Positions 33,033 to 43,925 of a stretch of DNA of 64,000 bases are shown here, in pieces. Location: the NCBI GenBank assembly GCA_028564705.1, contig JAPXFQ010000132.1:806001-870000 (forward strand). The letters are read 5' to 3'. The position numbers and the translations under genes are program-made. The notes beneath the pieces were generated by a model, which worked only from the letters and a program-made list of their open reading frames with translations, was not told the DNA's origin and ran no database searches. This DNA is from Apricaphanius iberus. Taxonomy: Eukaryota; Chordata; Actinopteri; Cyprinodontiformes; Aphaniidae. Position 1 is the first letter of the stretch; every line of letters starts with the position of its first letter.

Positions 33033-35175
33033 GAAAGTAAGTATTTAGCACGGACAAATAAGCAAGTATCCTGGCCTTCAAAGACCTCTTCCTTCTTCTT
33101 TATGAGGCTCTTCTGTCCTCCACTCGTTACCTGTATTAATGGGACATGATTAAACTCCTTATCTGTAAAAAAGACACCTGTCTACACTTAAAATTGCCTC
33201 CATTGTTCTTTGTAATTCTAAATGTAAAGAGTGGTGTCATATCTAAGAAGAATTAGCAGCTGCACTAATTCAAGATCTCTGACAAGTTCATTGGACTTAA
33301 CCAAGTCAAAAAGGAAGAACTCACAGGTATTCTGATACTCGTGTTGTTCCCATCTTCCATTTTTATATGTTAAACCTGTTGATTTCAGTTCACAAAATAC
33401 TTTGTGTGTGACTGTCCTGGTTTCACTTTGATATTGTAAATAACTGTTTTTATCTTCAAGCCAATTTTATGTTCTCTGTATAACAAAAGCAGACGCCATT
33501 ACTGATTTCATGATTGCTATCTCTACCATCTGCCAACAATAGAACAACTTATAGTTGCAAAACTTGCACCAGACTCCATTTCCAATGCAAGTCTTGAAAA
33601 CGCACATTATTTACATTTTAAAGAAACCCAGAAAACATTCATGGCCATTGGAGTGAATGATTTATTTATTTTTTTCCATTAGGTATCTTGCTTTTTATAG
33701 TCAAACCATTTATGATCATGAATACAGAACAGAAGCTAGCAGAGGGAGCAGGATGCTGCTCCACGGAATGAAAAATGAGATGCTCCTGTTTCCCACATTT
33801 TGCTTTCTGTCCTACATATTGTTCATTGGTTTTCCCTCACTCTGTGATGAAGCAGTGCAGTACAATGGTAATGAGCTGCAAATTGTTCTGGAGTTTTAAT
33901 CCTCCAGATTTATGTAGCCTGAACAGTTGCATGGTGTGCCCCTATAATCTGCTCCACCCATGGATGAGCAGCCTATTGTGTTGCATCTGTTAGATGGATC
34001 AAACTAGGAAGGGGAAAGATATAGGAAAGAGTAGTTTACAGCAAAATAGAGCATTTTACATAAAACTGGAGTTTTAAGCACACCAACTCTGCTGCTAGTT
34101 CACACTTGGCCTTATCCTGTACTCCTATGTGTCATTTGCACAATGTATTTCTAATCAGATTTTGACCATCAAAAGCAGACAAAGAAATAGAATTATTGTA
34201 TGTAACATAAAGGATGTGACATGGGTAGATGAAACCATTGAGTCTAACGTTTGGATTCATACACAGTTCGAAAGGGGCTAGAATACAAAGAAACACTGAT
34301 TCCCTTTATGATATATATTTTAGAATATAGCACAGAGACACTTAGAGGCGGTTAGAAATCTAACCTTTTGTAGAAATGTCCCACTCTTTCAACAGAACAT
34401 TAATCTGCTAGTTTAAAACTTGGTAAGCTTTTGAAATTGCTCTTAATAACTGAACAGTCAGCTAAAATGTAGGCACTGTTGAGCTGAATACACACTTTGC
34501 TTTCTCAATACAGGTTAATACAGGTTGTTCTCACTCCTGATAGTCCGGTAGACTCAGCTCGATTCAGGAACAAAACTACAACAATGTTTCATTTTTTTAA
34601 CTGCTACGATTTTATTTGAAGCTGCACTTTGCCAAGCAAACCAGAACTTTTTGGCAACATGTATAATGACTAGGGAAGTCCCAATAATTGGTGTTTTCCC
34701 TATAAGCTACAATATGGCACGCTCCCAAACTCAGCATAAGTTTCCTACACTATTTGAACGCAGCACAGCTGCAGCTCGGTGTCTGATAACTGTGGTGAAG
34801 ATTATAGTGTGGTACTGTATCTTATACATCAAAGTAGAGTCAAAAATAAAGTGTCATATGTGGATGCAGCAAAAATGGTTGATCAAAGAGCAGGAAAAGA
34901 ATGAGAGCTACAGGGGAGGAAAATATCAACAGAAATTATAAAGAAGAGGAAGAGAAAGTGTTTGTGGAATGAAACTTGTTACGGTTATTGCCAGAGTTAT
35001 AAAGTAAGGATTGAAACAAAATCAAAAACTTAAAGAATTAAAATCATAGTGAAAGCAGCAGCAAATCAACTGGATATAAATGAACTAACTTGGGAAGAAG
35101 TCAGGAACAATCTCAGCGCTCAGTCAAGTCATGAGTCTGGGTGTGTGGGGTAGTAAATTTTTTTTTTTACAAGGG
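33033..35175. other. No recognisable feature
   Basis: Long AT-rich stretch without motifs I can support; small frames at 33657-33993 and 34651-34941 show nothing. Confidence 0.45.
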
Positions 35176-35345
35176 AATGGATTACCTTTTTTAAGTAAAG
35201 TTTTAGAAAAGGTTGTTTTAATTCAACTTACTGATTTTATTAACACTCATAATGTACTAGAGAAATTTCAGTCTGGTTGTAGGCTGAACCACAGCACTGA
35301 GACGGCCCTTCTGAAGATTCTAAAGGGACTACATCATGCTATTTT
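35176..35345 (+). pseudogene. LINE reverse-transcriptase fragment
   Basis: The plus-strand frame reads 'LPFLSKVLEKVVLIQLTDFI', then 'EKFQSGCRLNHSTETALLKI'. These are the consecutive RT fingers blocks of L2/CR1-type LINEs; the second is normally 'FQSGFR..HSTETAL'. Similarity ends on both sides after about 170 bp, so this is a scrap. Confidence 0.8.
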
Positions 35346-35751
35346 ACAGCTTTCAACTTCTAGGATAGACATATATAATGTAACATTTTACCGTTGGTGT
35401 TATGCAGTGTTAATTTGTCCTAAAATTTAACTTGTATGCTGTAGTTAATGTTGGACCACAAAGTCCAATGGCTCGTTTCTCTATAATCCCGCCTCATGCA
35501 CCCCCCCACCCCCGCTCCCCTCCTCTACTCCTCTCCACTCCTTTCACGTGCAGCACGCCTCTGACTGAGAAAAACAGGCTTAACCCTGGCTTCATCAAGA
35601 GTCTGATAGAATTTAAAGTGCTCCAAGTACCACAATGAAACTGTGTTATATTAAGGGCTCTTACACATACACATTGATGATTGATTGAAATAAAACAGTT
35701 TATGACAGATTTCTAGAAGAGTCTGACTTATAAAATGAAGTTGGGTGCTAG
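35346..35751. other. No gene; C-rich/CT-rich tract near 35490-35550
   Basis: Contains a short run of CCCC and CTCC words. No other structure. Confidence 0.4.
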
Positions 35752-35791
35752 TTTTCTTTTTACTTACGCTTAGGCGTAAGTAAAAAGAAAA
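35752..35791. other. Perfect 18-bp inverted repeat (hairpin)
   Basis: Two perfect 18-bp arms (TTTTCTTTTTACTTACGC and its reverse complement) flank a 4-base loop TTAG. Two further related, imperfect words (CTAAGCTTAAGTACG and TTAGTAAGGATTCTACGC) follow directly. It does not resemble a bacterial terminator in this context. It may be a snap-back inverted end or a tiny foldback element. Confidence 0.85.
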
Positions 35792-36689
35792 TTGCTAAGC
35801 TTAAGTACGGTTTTAGTAAGGATTCTACGCAAAGTGTTAGAAATGAAACCCCAGGACCAATTTTAAGATTATTTTTATGCATGATTTTACAGTTTGGTTC
35901 CTAAATTTATGAGGAAAGCCACCAAGCCATTCAGAGGCCAGAGCAAGGAGAGAGGCCACTGACCAGTCTGTGGGTAATCCTTTTAGCTGAGCAACAGCTG
36001 AATTGAGATAGTCCCCATTGGCAGCGTCAGAGATTGGAGTGTGGGAACTGCACCTACTGAGGTCCAAATTCTTTTTCCACATTAAAGTGACACTTTAGCC
36101 TAACTTCACATCAAAAGTGAATTATTGTTATAGCAGTTCAAGGTGGTTAAAGCTGACTGAACAGAGGGGAAATTTAAGTTTATTCATCTTCTTTACTGTC
36201 ATTTAATCAGGAATTATCCTGACCCATCTGTGGATTCAAAGATCTAGAAAAATTGTTTGAATAAAGTTTATTTGGAACAGCACCAAATAACAGTACCGTT
36301 CGGAACCCATAGGTAAATATAAGATTTTAGTTCTGAAGGAGAGAGAGGACACGATTTGGCTGGAGAGTGGTTAGGGAGTTTCTATGGCTGGTGAATGTCA
36401 GCAAATCACAGGAGATCTGGCGAATGTTAAGGCTTAGAAGATACATAAAGTAGTGTAGGAAATATCAAGGGCACCTTGACTTTACCAGTGTAAAATCTGT
36501 AAGTTGAGGTATTGTCAGCGAACTTCTTTAAAAACCCTGGCTTTAATTGGGCATATTTTGCACCGGTGTGCCAGCTGCAGTAAGAAGAAGATGTGCTCTG
36601 CCCACGATCCTAAAAATCTACAGGACAAGAATACATATCCAAATCCTAACGTTTCCTCCATCAAATCATTATGTTAGAGTTAGATCATC
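35792..36689. other. No recognisable feature
   Basis: Nothing supportable seen. Confidence 0.4.
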
Positions 36690-36900
36690 AGAATCAGAAA
36701 GGTTTATTGTCAAAAGTGTGAAAAGATTAACAACATCAGGAAATTGCTGCTGTACTTTGTGCAAATATATATGAAAAGAAAAAACACTTCTAAGCATGAA
36801 ATAAACAAAAATAATATGGGAAAAACAGGTTAATATATACATGAGTACAGGTGGCAATCGTTGCAAAATCAAATTACAGAACTCAAAGCTATGTGCACAG
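36690..36900 (-). repeat. Probable LINE 3'-tail fragment
   Basis: The 'catcagaatcagaaaggtttattgtcaaaagtg' start followed by A-rich spaced words is the antisense of a common fish LINE 3' tail ending in AATAAA-like sequence. Diverged. Confidence 0.4.
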
Positions 36901-37456
36901 TCCTTGAGTTTACCCGCCAGAAGGAACATTGATAGATATTTTTGGTCAGAAGTTGTTGTTAGATCTTATTAGTTGCTGTAAACGTTTTCTGTAAAGACTG
37001 ATTGATTTCTGTAACATATAAACATAATGGACCATCATGTAATGGTTATGATGATTTTATATACAACAGCTACACATTTGCATAACATTTTTATTTGGTG
37101 TAGAGAGAAGCACAACTGACTGTTGTTCAGAACTGGTTGATATCCAACTTAATGGGTGCTTCCTGATGATCAGCAGGCCAGAAAATGTGTGCCTGTGCTT
37201 ATACATTCCTAAAGAACATGCACCTTAAGTTTATCTTTCACTGTAAATTACCCTTAGCAAACAAAACAAAAAAAAAATATATATATATATATATATATGT
37301 GCATGGTTGTGGATGGAGTTGTCAAGGGTGTCATTCCTAATGACGATAGGAGATCAAACTCCACTGTTACAAAAAAAATTAATGGCACAAATAAAAAAAT
37401 GAATGGCATTGTTAAAAAAATGATGTAGTTTTGATTTTCACCTGAGAGAGAGAAGT
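36901..37456. other. No gene; simple repeats only
   Basis: Contains the (TA)n tract at 37277-37298 and otherwise nothing recognised. Confidence 0.4.
37277..37298. repeat. (TA)n microsatellite
   Basis: Eleven TA units next to a poly-A run. Confidence 0.9.
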
Positions 37457-37468
37457 TAAAGAAACATC
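37457..37468 (+). repeat. SINE target-site duplication (left)
   Basis: TAAAGAAACATC, repeated exactly at 37834-37845. Confidence 0.9.
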
Positions 37469-37833
37469 CATCCATCCATCTTCTTAACCGCTTATCCAAT
37501 TCAGGGTCACGGGGCAGCTGGAGCCTATCCCAGCAATTATCAGGCGTTAGGCAGGGTACACCCTGAACAGGACGCCAGTCTGTTGCAGGGCCAACACAGA
37601 GAGACAGACAACCATTCACACTCACATTCATTCCTACGGACAATTTAGAATGATCAATTCACCTATCATGCATGTTTTTGGACTGTGGGAGGAAGCCGGA
37701 GTACCCGGAGAGAACCCACGCATGCACGGGGAGAACATGCAAACTCCATGCAGAAAGACCCTGGACCGGGATACGAACCCACGACCTTCTTGCTGCAAGG
37801 CAACAGCGCTAACCACTGCGCCACCGTGCAGCC
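37469..37833 (-). mobile_element. tRNA-derived SINE, complete
   Basis: On the minus strand a tRNA-like head begins at 37833 with an A box TGGCGCAGTGG and a B box GGTTCGTATCC (one mismatch), followed by a conserved body and a '(ggat)n' type tail. It is 365 bp and has a perfect 12-bp duplication, so it is one of the younger insertions here. The head and body resemble the DANA/Mermaid-type SINEs of fish. Tail fragments of the same family lie at 18387-18507 and 51150-51270, an old copy at 30310-30625. It would be transcribed by RNA polymerase III from the internal boxes and moved by a partner LINE. Confidence 0.88.
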
Positions 37834-37845
37834 TAAAGAAACATC

Positions 37846-39930
37846 TGTTACATAAAAATAAAAAATCTAAACAAAAAAGAGGCCATCAGATTTCATATTT
37901 CAAACACCTACTCTGCAGCCCTTACTCATCTCCTAGGGTGTTTTTTATTTTTATTTTTTTCTAGGCTTATCACACCTTAGGACATATGACCAAAACAACT
38001 CACATAGCGTCATCAGGGACATGTTTGACTAGTCGGGCAACAGGAACCCAAACGTTGAGCTGACTAGATGGTTAAGCCAGTGATTCACGTGTCCTAATTT
38101 CCTCGTAGGTGACTTTTAATGGCCCTATAAGTGTGATTATTTTGACAAAACCAAACATATAAACCTGTTACTTAAACCACATTTAGAATTGCAGAAGACT
38201 TTTGGATTATTCATGAAACAACTCCAAGAAACAAGAGAAGGGATTCAATTGACTTCTAACTGAGCATGAAGAATTCTGAGCAAAACATCCCCCATGGTGT
38301 GACCATGTTTCTGTTTGGCCATTCTAATACCAGAGGTCATTCAGCTGACAGGTGTTTTACAGGTTTAACAGCATACTGTGTTTAGACAATGTAAAGGACA
38401 ATGTAAAGGAAATATGAGGCTTGAGTTCAAACTGTCTTCCTCTATGGCTCCATGGTGAAGGCCTGACCTTAACCTGCCTTCTTTAGCAGCAATTGACAAA
38501 TCAGCACGGGTCAGTACTAGTGGTCTGTCACTTGCTATTACGCAATCTGAAATGGCACACCAGTTTTTCTGTTCAATATGGCCAGGCAGGAAAGGTTACA
38601 TAGCTCCATTGTATCAATGAGATATAAGTGTACCATCTGTTTTGCTACCACGTTGGTCAGGTGCACAATATAACAAGCTATTGCTAACCACAAACGGCCA
38701 CAAGATCTGGCATTCTGGAGATACTTAGAATCGATCATAACCATAGGTCAAAGCTACTGTTACCCTGATATTTTTCTCTTCATGAAATACACTTTCAAGA
38801 ACTGAATGTTCACTTCACATCTTGTCTATCCCACTCTATGGAAGGTGCCATGGTACAAACAAGGTTGTACACCACAACTGTGCTGGTATTTCATATGTTT
38901 ATGATGTTCTTACTCTGAGCCATCCATGAGGCTACTGCAGCACAAACACTGCAGCTGTAAGAATACTATATACTGTATCTGCCCAAAGAGTATTCAAACA
39001 CTTAAACGATGGAAACCTCTTCAACAGTCCCATAGTTCAAATCCATTAAGAGCAATGGCAGTTTGTAAAAACTAGCAGCAATCTCTAAAGACAGCTTTGT
39101 CTCCTCCAAACAAAGCTCTGCCACAAAACACGGGCTCACTATATTCCTCCTGAAGCATCTTCAAATGAAGTTTCCAATAAAGAGAGTGTCATGTGGGTAG
39201 GGCTCAGGGGCGCTGAAATTACCTTCAGCTCTTCTGTTGTTAGGAATTCATAGGAAAAACACAGACACACCAAGAAAAACTAAGAAAGCAGACACTTCTC
39301 TTTGTACCACTTCATCTAATGAAAGACCGCAGAGGAGGGCTTTGTTCATCAAGGTGAAGAGGGCTGTTCATAAAACCTGAAAATATCCAATCTTCCGTAA
39401 CATTTTTTCATTTAGTCTACTTCTAGGCTTTCAGATCTGCTCAGGTGTCACATAATGTCACATAATGTCACTGCCTTTGCATAAAATTTCAGAAAATATC
39501 AGCTTCACAGAAAAACTCAGATGTATTTATTTTGCATAAAGTTTTGTTCCCTGAAGTCAAGCAAGTCATGTTTAAGCAGCGCTGCGTGTGTCTTTTGAAA
39601 TAATCTTCGTTGGTGGAGCGACATCATTTTTTGCATTACTCAGTTTATCTTTAGAACTTTTCTGTAAAAGAATAAGAACAGATGCTGTGTTTTATGCAAC
39701 AGGTTCGAAGTTACAAAGATCCTCAAGTCAATTCTTAAGTGACTGGAATAGTACAGTACTTTGAAATGTCTTAATACCTACATACATTTTTACATATAGA
39801 AACCTGGAAACAAACAATTAGGTTGAGAAAGTCAACAAAAAACAAACTTTCACAAAAAATTATCGTCTCTGATTTTTTTTTTCATTTTTCTCATGATACC
39901 AAAACAAATTTCAGATCTATATTTGGTACA
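37846..39930. other. No recognisable feature
   Basis: Apart from a short doubled word ('cacataatgt' at about 39450-39470) nothing was found. Confidence 0.45.
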
Positions 39931-39932
39931 TA

Positions 39933-40215
39933 CACTCAACAAAAGTATAAACGTAATACTTTTGTTTCTGCTCCCATTTTTCATGAGATGGACTTAAAGA
40001 TCTAAAATTCATTCCAGAAACACAATATTACCATTCCTCTCATTGTTCACAAATCAGTCTAAATGTGTGATAGTGAGCACTTCTGCTTTGCTGAGATAAT
40101 CCATCCCACCTCACAGGTGTGCCACATCAAGATGCTGATCTGATACCATGATTAGTGCACAGGTGTACCTTACACTGCCCACAATAAAAGGCCACCCTGG
40201 AATGTGCAGTTTTTT
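39933..40215 (+). repeat. Tc1 left terminal inverted repeat
   Basis: Matches the reverse complement of about 41275-41563 along its full length with scattered differences. The long arm (about 280 bp) and internal repeated words fit the IR/DR-like class of Tc1 elements. Confidence 0.9.
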
Positions 40216-40248
40216 TGCTTTATTGGGGGTCTGGGGACTCAGAACCAG

Positions 40249-41262
40249 TCAGTATCTGGTGTGACCACTATTTGCCTCATGCAGTGCAACACTTATTCTT
40301 CGCATAAAGTTTATCAGATTGTCAATTGTGGCCTGTGGAATGTTGGTCCACTCCTCTTCAATGGCTGTGCGAAGTTGTTGGATATTGGTGGGAACTGGTA
40401 CACGCTGTTGTATACGCCGGTCAAGCACAACCCAAACATGCTCAATGGGTGACATGTCCGGTGAGTATGCTGGCCATGCAAGAACTGGGACATTTTCAGC
40501 TTCCAAGAATTGTGTACAGATCCTTACAACATGGGGCCGTGCATTATCTTGCTGAAACATGTGGTGATGTTCATGGATGTATGGCACAGCAATGGGCCTC
40601 AAGATCTCATCACGGTATCTCTGTGCATTCAAAATGCCATCAATAAAATGCACCTGTGTTCTTCGTCCGTAACAGATGCCTGCCCATACCATAACCCCAC
40701 CACCACCATGGGCCACTGGATCCACAACATTGACATCAGCTAAGCGTGCACCCACACGACGCCGCACACGCTGTCTGCCATCTGACCTGAACAATGTAAA
40801 TCGAGATTCATCCGTGAAGAGAACACCTCTCCAACGTGCCAGACGCCATTGAATGTGAGCATTTGCCCACTCAAGTCTGTTACGGCGACGAGCTGGACTC
40901 AGGTCAAGACCCCGATGAGGAAGACGAGCATGCAGTTGAGCTTCCCTGAGATGGTTTCTGTAAGTTTGTGCAGAAATTGTTTGTTTATGCAAACCAATTG
41001 TTTCAGCAGCTGTCTGAGTGGCTGGTCTCAGACGATCTTGGAGGTGAACCTGCTGGATGTGGAGGTCCTGGGCTGGTGTGGTTACACGTGGTCTGCGGTT
41101 GTAAGGCCGGTTGGATGTGCTGCCATATTCTCTGAAACGCCTTTGGAGACGGCTTATGGTGCAGAAATTAACATTCAATGCACGAGCAACAGATCTGGTT
41201 GACATTCCTGCTGTCAGCATGCCAATTGCACGCTCCGTCAATGCTTGTGGCATCTGTGGCAT
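40249..41262 (-). CDS. Tc1 transposase (DD34E)
   Basis: The enzyme cuts the element out by binding its inverted repeats and joins it to a TA target. The frame has 337 codons from an ATG at 41262; a TTG five codons upstream extends it but ATG is the more likely start, sitting inside the inner edge of the terminal repeat. Residues about 1-110 form the paired-type helix-turn-helix DNA-binding region with an RRPR basic patch. The catalytic triad is D151 (VLFTDESRF), D239 (FQQDNARPH) and E274 (SPDMSPIEHVW); 34 residues separate the last two, so it is DD34E, the classical Tc1 spacing. A glycine-rich GGGGVMVWAG box precedes D239. No stop or frameshift interrupts it. The length is normal for the family. 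Confidence 0.93.
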   Translation of the reverse strand: MPQMPQALTERAIGMLTAGMSTRSVARALNVNFCTISRLQRRFREYGSTSNRPYNRRPRVTTPAQDLHIQQVHLQDRLRPATQTAAETIGLHKQTISAQTYRNHLREAQLHARLPHRGLDLSPARRRNRLEWANAHIQWRLARWRGVLFTDESRFTLFRSDGRQRVRRRVGARLADVNVVDPVAHGGGGVMVWAGICYGRRTQVHFIDGILNAQRYRDEILRPIAVPYIHEHHHMFQQDNARPHVVRICTQFLEAENVPVLAWPAYSPDMSPIEHVWVVLDRRIQQRVPVPTNIQQLRTAIEEEWTNIPQATIDNLINFMRRISVALHEANSGHTRY

Positions 41263-41274
41263 TTTGCTGTGAGA

Positions 41275-41563
41275 CAAAACTGCACATTCCAGGGTAGTCT
41301 TTTGATTGTGGGCAGTATAAGGTACACCTGTGCACTAATCATGATGTCAGATCAGCATCTTGATGTGGCACACCTGTGAGGTGGGATGGATTATCTCAGC
41401 AAAGCAGAAGTGCTAACTATCACACATTTAGACTGATTTGTGAAAAATATTTGAGAGAAATGGTAATATTGTGTATCTGGAATGAATTTTAGATCTTTAA
41501 GTCCATCTCATGAAAAATGGGAGCAGAAACAAAGGTGTTTTGCATTTATATTTTTGTTGAGTG
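41275..41563 (-). repeat. Tc1 right terminal inverted repeat
   Basis: Inverted partner of 39933-40215. Its inner edge runs to within a few bases of the transposase start. Confidence 0.9.
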
Positions 41564-41565
41564 TA

Positions 41566-42239
41566 AGTAACTCTGGATCACGTACAGAACACGTTAACCA
41601 GAGACATGCCTTGAAAGGTATACAGATACAGTATTGAACTCACTTCTTAATACAAATGGACCCTAGTTTTGTCATTTTTGTCCGAAACAAAATTCAGCAT
41701 TACCTCTAAAATATGTTTTGCTCAGTCTTATATAAGATTATGAAGAGCATTCTGCACAGCCATCAGATATCTGAGAAACCCTTCTCAGATCAAACCATTA
41801 TTCTGTCCAACAAAACTAAAGCTCACAACAAACTTGCTGGACACACGGATCTCTCTTTTTCTGTGTTCAGTTTGGATCTTAAAAATTTGTTTCAGTGTGG
41901 TAGTCCTCTTTCTATTCAACTGTGGTTCAACTGCAGTAGATACAAGAAAAAGAGTTTCCTAGGGGTTTATTGCCTCATAAAGGGTCGATCTCAACAATAG
42001 CAGCCAGCTAGACCTTTTCCTACAACACCCAGGTGCCTAATCTGTTCCATGCCCACACTGTGATGTCCACTGACAAGTGATGTCACAGAATGTCACCTGC
42101 ACGACCCCCAAAAAAAACAGCCGGCAACGATGGCACATTATTATTTGCTACTTCATTCAAGATGTCAGCGCTGAAAAATCTCCCTTAGAGCAACAGTGAG
42201 TTGAAAACCTTTTTGTCCTTGCTTGACAAGGACAGAATA
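41566..42239. other. No recognisable feature
   Basis: Nothing supportable seen. Confidence 0.4.
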
Positions 42240-43925
42240 CAGAGAGAAAAGGATGGAGCAGTGGGGAACGAACAAGCAAGAAACTCTCCGATGCCATGGC
42301 TACACATGGCTTCCGACGGAGTTAAAACAGTGCCTGGATAAACACAATGAACAGAAATCTGAATGTCGTGATATTAATGACCACTAAGGGCTAAGTGGGG
42401 CAGACCAAAAAAATTGGAAGTGTTTTACAGAAATGTTGCTCACCAGCAATGGGAGAGATACGGCGGCTCCGGCACCTATGTGTCAGAATGGTGAGTGATG
42501 ACTGGTTTTAAGCACTGAAATTTCATGTCTTAGCCATCTCTGTGTCCTAATATGTGACTGGTTCTACGTGGATTTAATGATAAATTATGTTTGTTTAGGG
42601 TCAAGACAGCATTGCTCCGACAAATTTGTTTTCCCAGATGTTGGAGATGACAGAGATTGAGGAAACGCCGGCCTTGGCCAAACCCAGCAGTTGCTCTACT
42701 CCGTCTTCCCACCATTCCCCCTCCGAGTCTCAGGGCCAGGTTAGTTTAACGTTTCAAGTGTGTGACATACAAATGTATTTTGGACTATGTATTTGTTCCT
42801 CCAGATTATTTATCTTTTGGATTTTTTTCTTCAGGCAAAAGAAAACGGACCACTCTAGACTTACTGTGTTTCCAGACCAAATGCGATATGAGCGACTAGA
42901 GCTTCAGGTTTACATGTAAAATCAATGGAGGAGCGTGATGAAGCGCGACTTGGTGTCCCGCGCCACTTCAGAAGCAGATTTGCGTTGCGCAAAAGCTTTT
43001 CTGCCTGATTTGCGCGAACAATTTGCGCTACAGATGATATGGAAAATCCGCGCTGCATTTTATGTGGTGCATTTTGTGCATTCGCGCTCATGGCGTCTAC
43101 CGCTCGAGTTGGAAAAATCTGAACTCCAGCGTCAAATCGCGCCGCGACAACCAATCAGGGGACAGAGTTTCAGTGGTTTTGTGACTGTCATGGAGTCACA
43201 GCCTCAGCAGGACATGGAGGAAATACTGATAAACACCATGGCTAATCACCCTGAGCTACATGACACAAGCAGTTTTCAATACAGAGACTGAATAAAAAAA
43301 ACTATTTAGACAGGAATGCACCTTTCGGCCTAGAACTGAGCCTTGAAACAACCTCCTCACCTGGTTTCCTGGTAGTAGCTCCTGCACCACGTATCCGTAG
43401 CTCACCAAACCCCCAGTGCAGCGGTCCCAGCTCTACCGGAGGCCAGGCCGAACACGTAATCCACTCTGTCCTCCATCAACTCGGTCCATAATCCACCGCC
43501 AGCTGCACTGTAGCCCCAGCTCCGCTGAAGGCCAGTTCGCGCGTGAAAATACAATATTTGAGGCGTGACCAGTTCGCGTTGTACACGCTTCAAGGTGCGA
43601 ATGTTCAAGCATCCAGTTGGGGGCATGTGGCGCGTTTTGACGCTTTTGGTGTGGACACACCGTTAGGCATGGTGGTAGAAGAAATGTGCTAGGAGGATGG
43701 ACGCTGAATCCCAGGCTAAAATTGATCGTTTGGTGAAGTAGATGCAACTCGCCAGGGAGACGGACACTGAGCTTAGATGACTGGAATTGTCACAGGAAAG
43801 CTACTTCAATCAGTCTTTTTTCTTGTTGTGTTTCATGACTTGGTTCATGCAGAGGCAAACAGGCATCCAGCCTGTAAAGAGTTGTAAGTATGTAAATGTT
43901 ACTTTTCCCTATTTCAATAAAAGTG
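42240..43925 (+). pseudogene. SANT/Myb-like DNA-binding protein gene, multi-exon, broken
   Basis: Exon A (to 42490) reads 'KLSDAMATHGFRRS' and, in another frame, 'QCLDKHNEQKSECRDINDH', stop, 'GLSGADQKNWKCFTEM', the usual end of a SANT/Myb-like trihelix domain ('KSG...WKWFDxMD'). A GTGAGT donor follows at 42491. Exon B (42599-42739) gives 'LFSQMLEMTEIEETPALAKPSS' before a GTTAGT donor. Exon C (from 42835) reads 'GKRKRTTLDL' and is cut by a MITE at 42864-43662. After it the code resumes as 'GMVVEEMC', then 'MDAESQAKIDRLVK', 'MQLARETDTELR', 'LELSQESYF'. An AATAAA lies near 43916. Stops and frame breaks make it dead. It resembles accessory proteins of PIF/Harbinger elements and host MSANTD genes; I cannot tell which. 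Confidence 0.7.
42864..43662. mobile_element. PIF/Harbinger-type MITE with TTA target duplication
   Basis: The 799-bp element is bounded by TTA (42861-42863 and 43663-43665). The left end CTGTGTTTCCAGACCAAATG and the reverse complement of the right end (CGGTGTGTCCACACCAAAAG) match without gaps at 18 of the first 22 positions. A 3-bp TWA duplication is the PIF/Harbinger signature. It carries at 43189-43290 a short frame 'MESQPQQDMEEILINTMANH' and 'HPELHDTSSFQYRD', the start of a MADF domain protein, which is the second protein of this superfamily. No transposase is present. Confidence 0.8.

Larger units (their letters stand above)
39933..41563 (-). mobile_element. Tc1 transposon, apparently intact
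   Basis: The 1,631-bp element is bounded by TA duplications (39931-39932 and 41564-41565). Each end starts CACTCAACAAAA, and the inverted repeats extend inward about 280 bp, nearly to the transposase gene. The two arms differ at a small number of positions (for example in the outer 30 bases and near 40050). An open 337-codon transposase frame with all catalytic residues lies between them. It is the only mobile element in the window that looks able to work, although activity is unproven. Confidence 0.93.

Noticed and set aside
40319..41202. Several plus-strand frames across the Tc1 element
   Set aside because: They are antisense shadows of the transposase frame.
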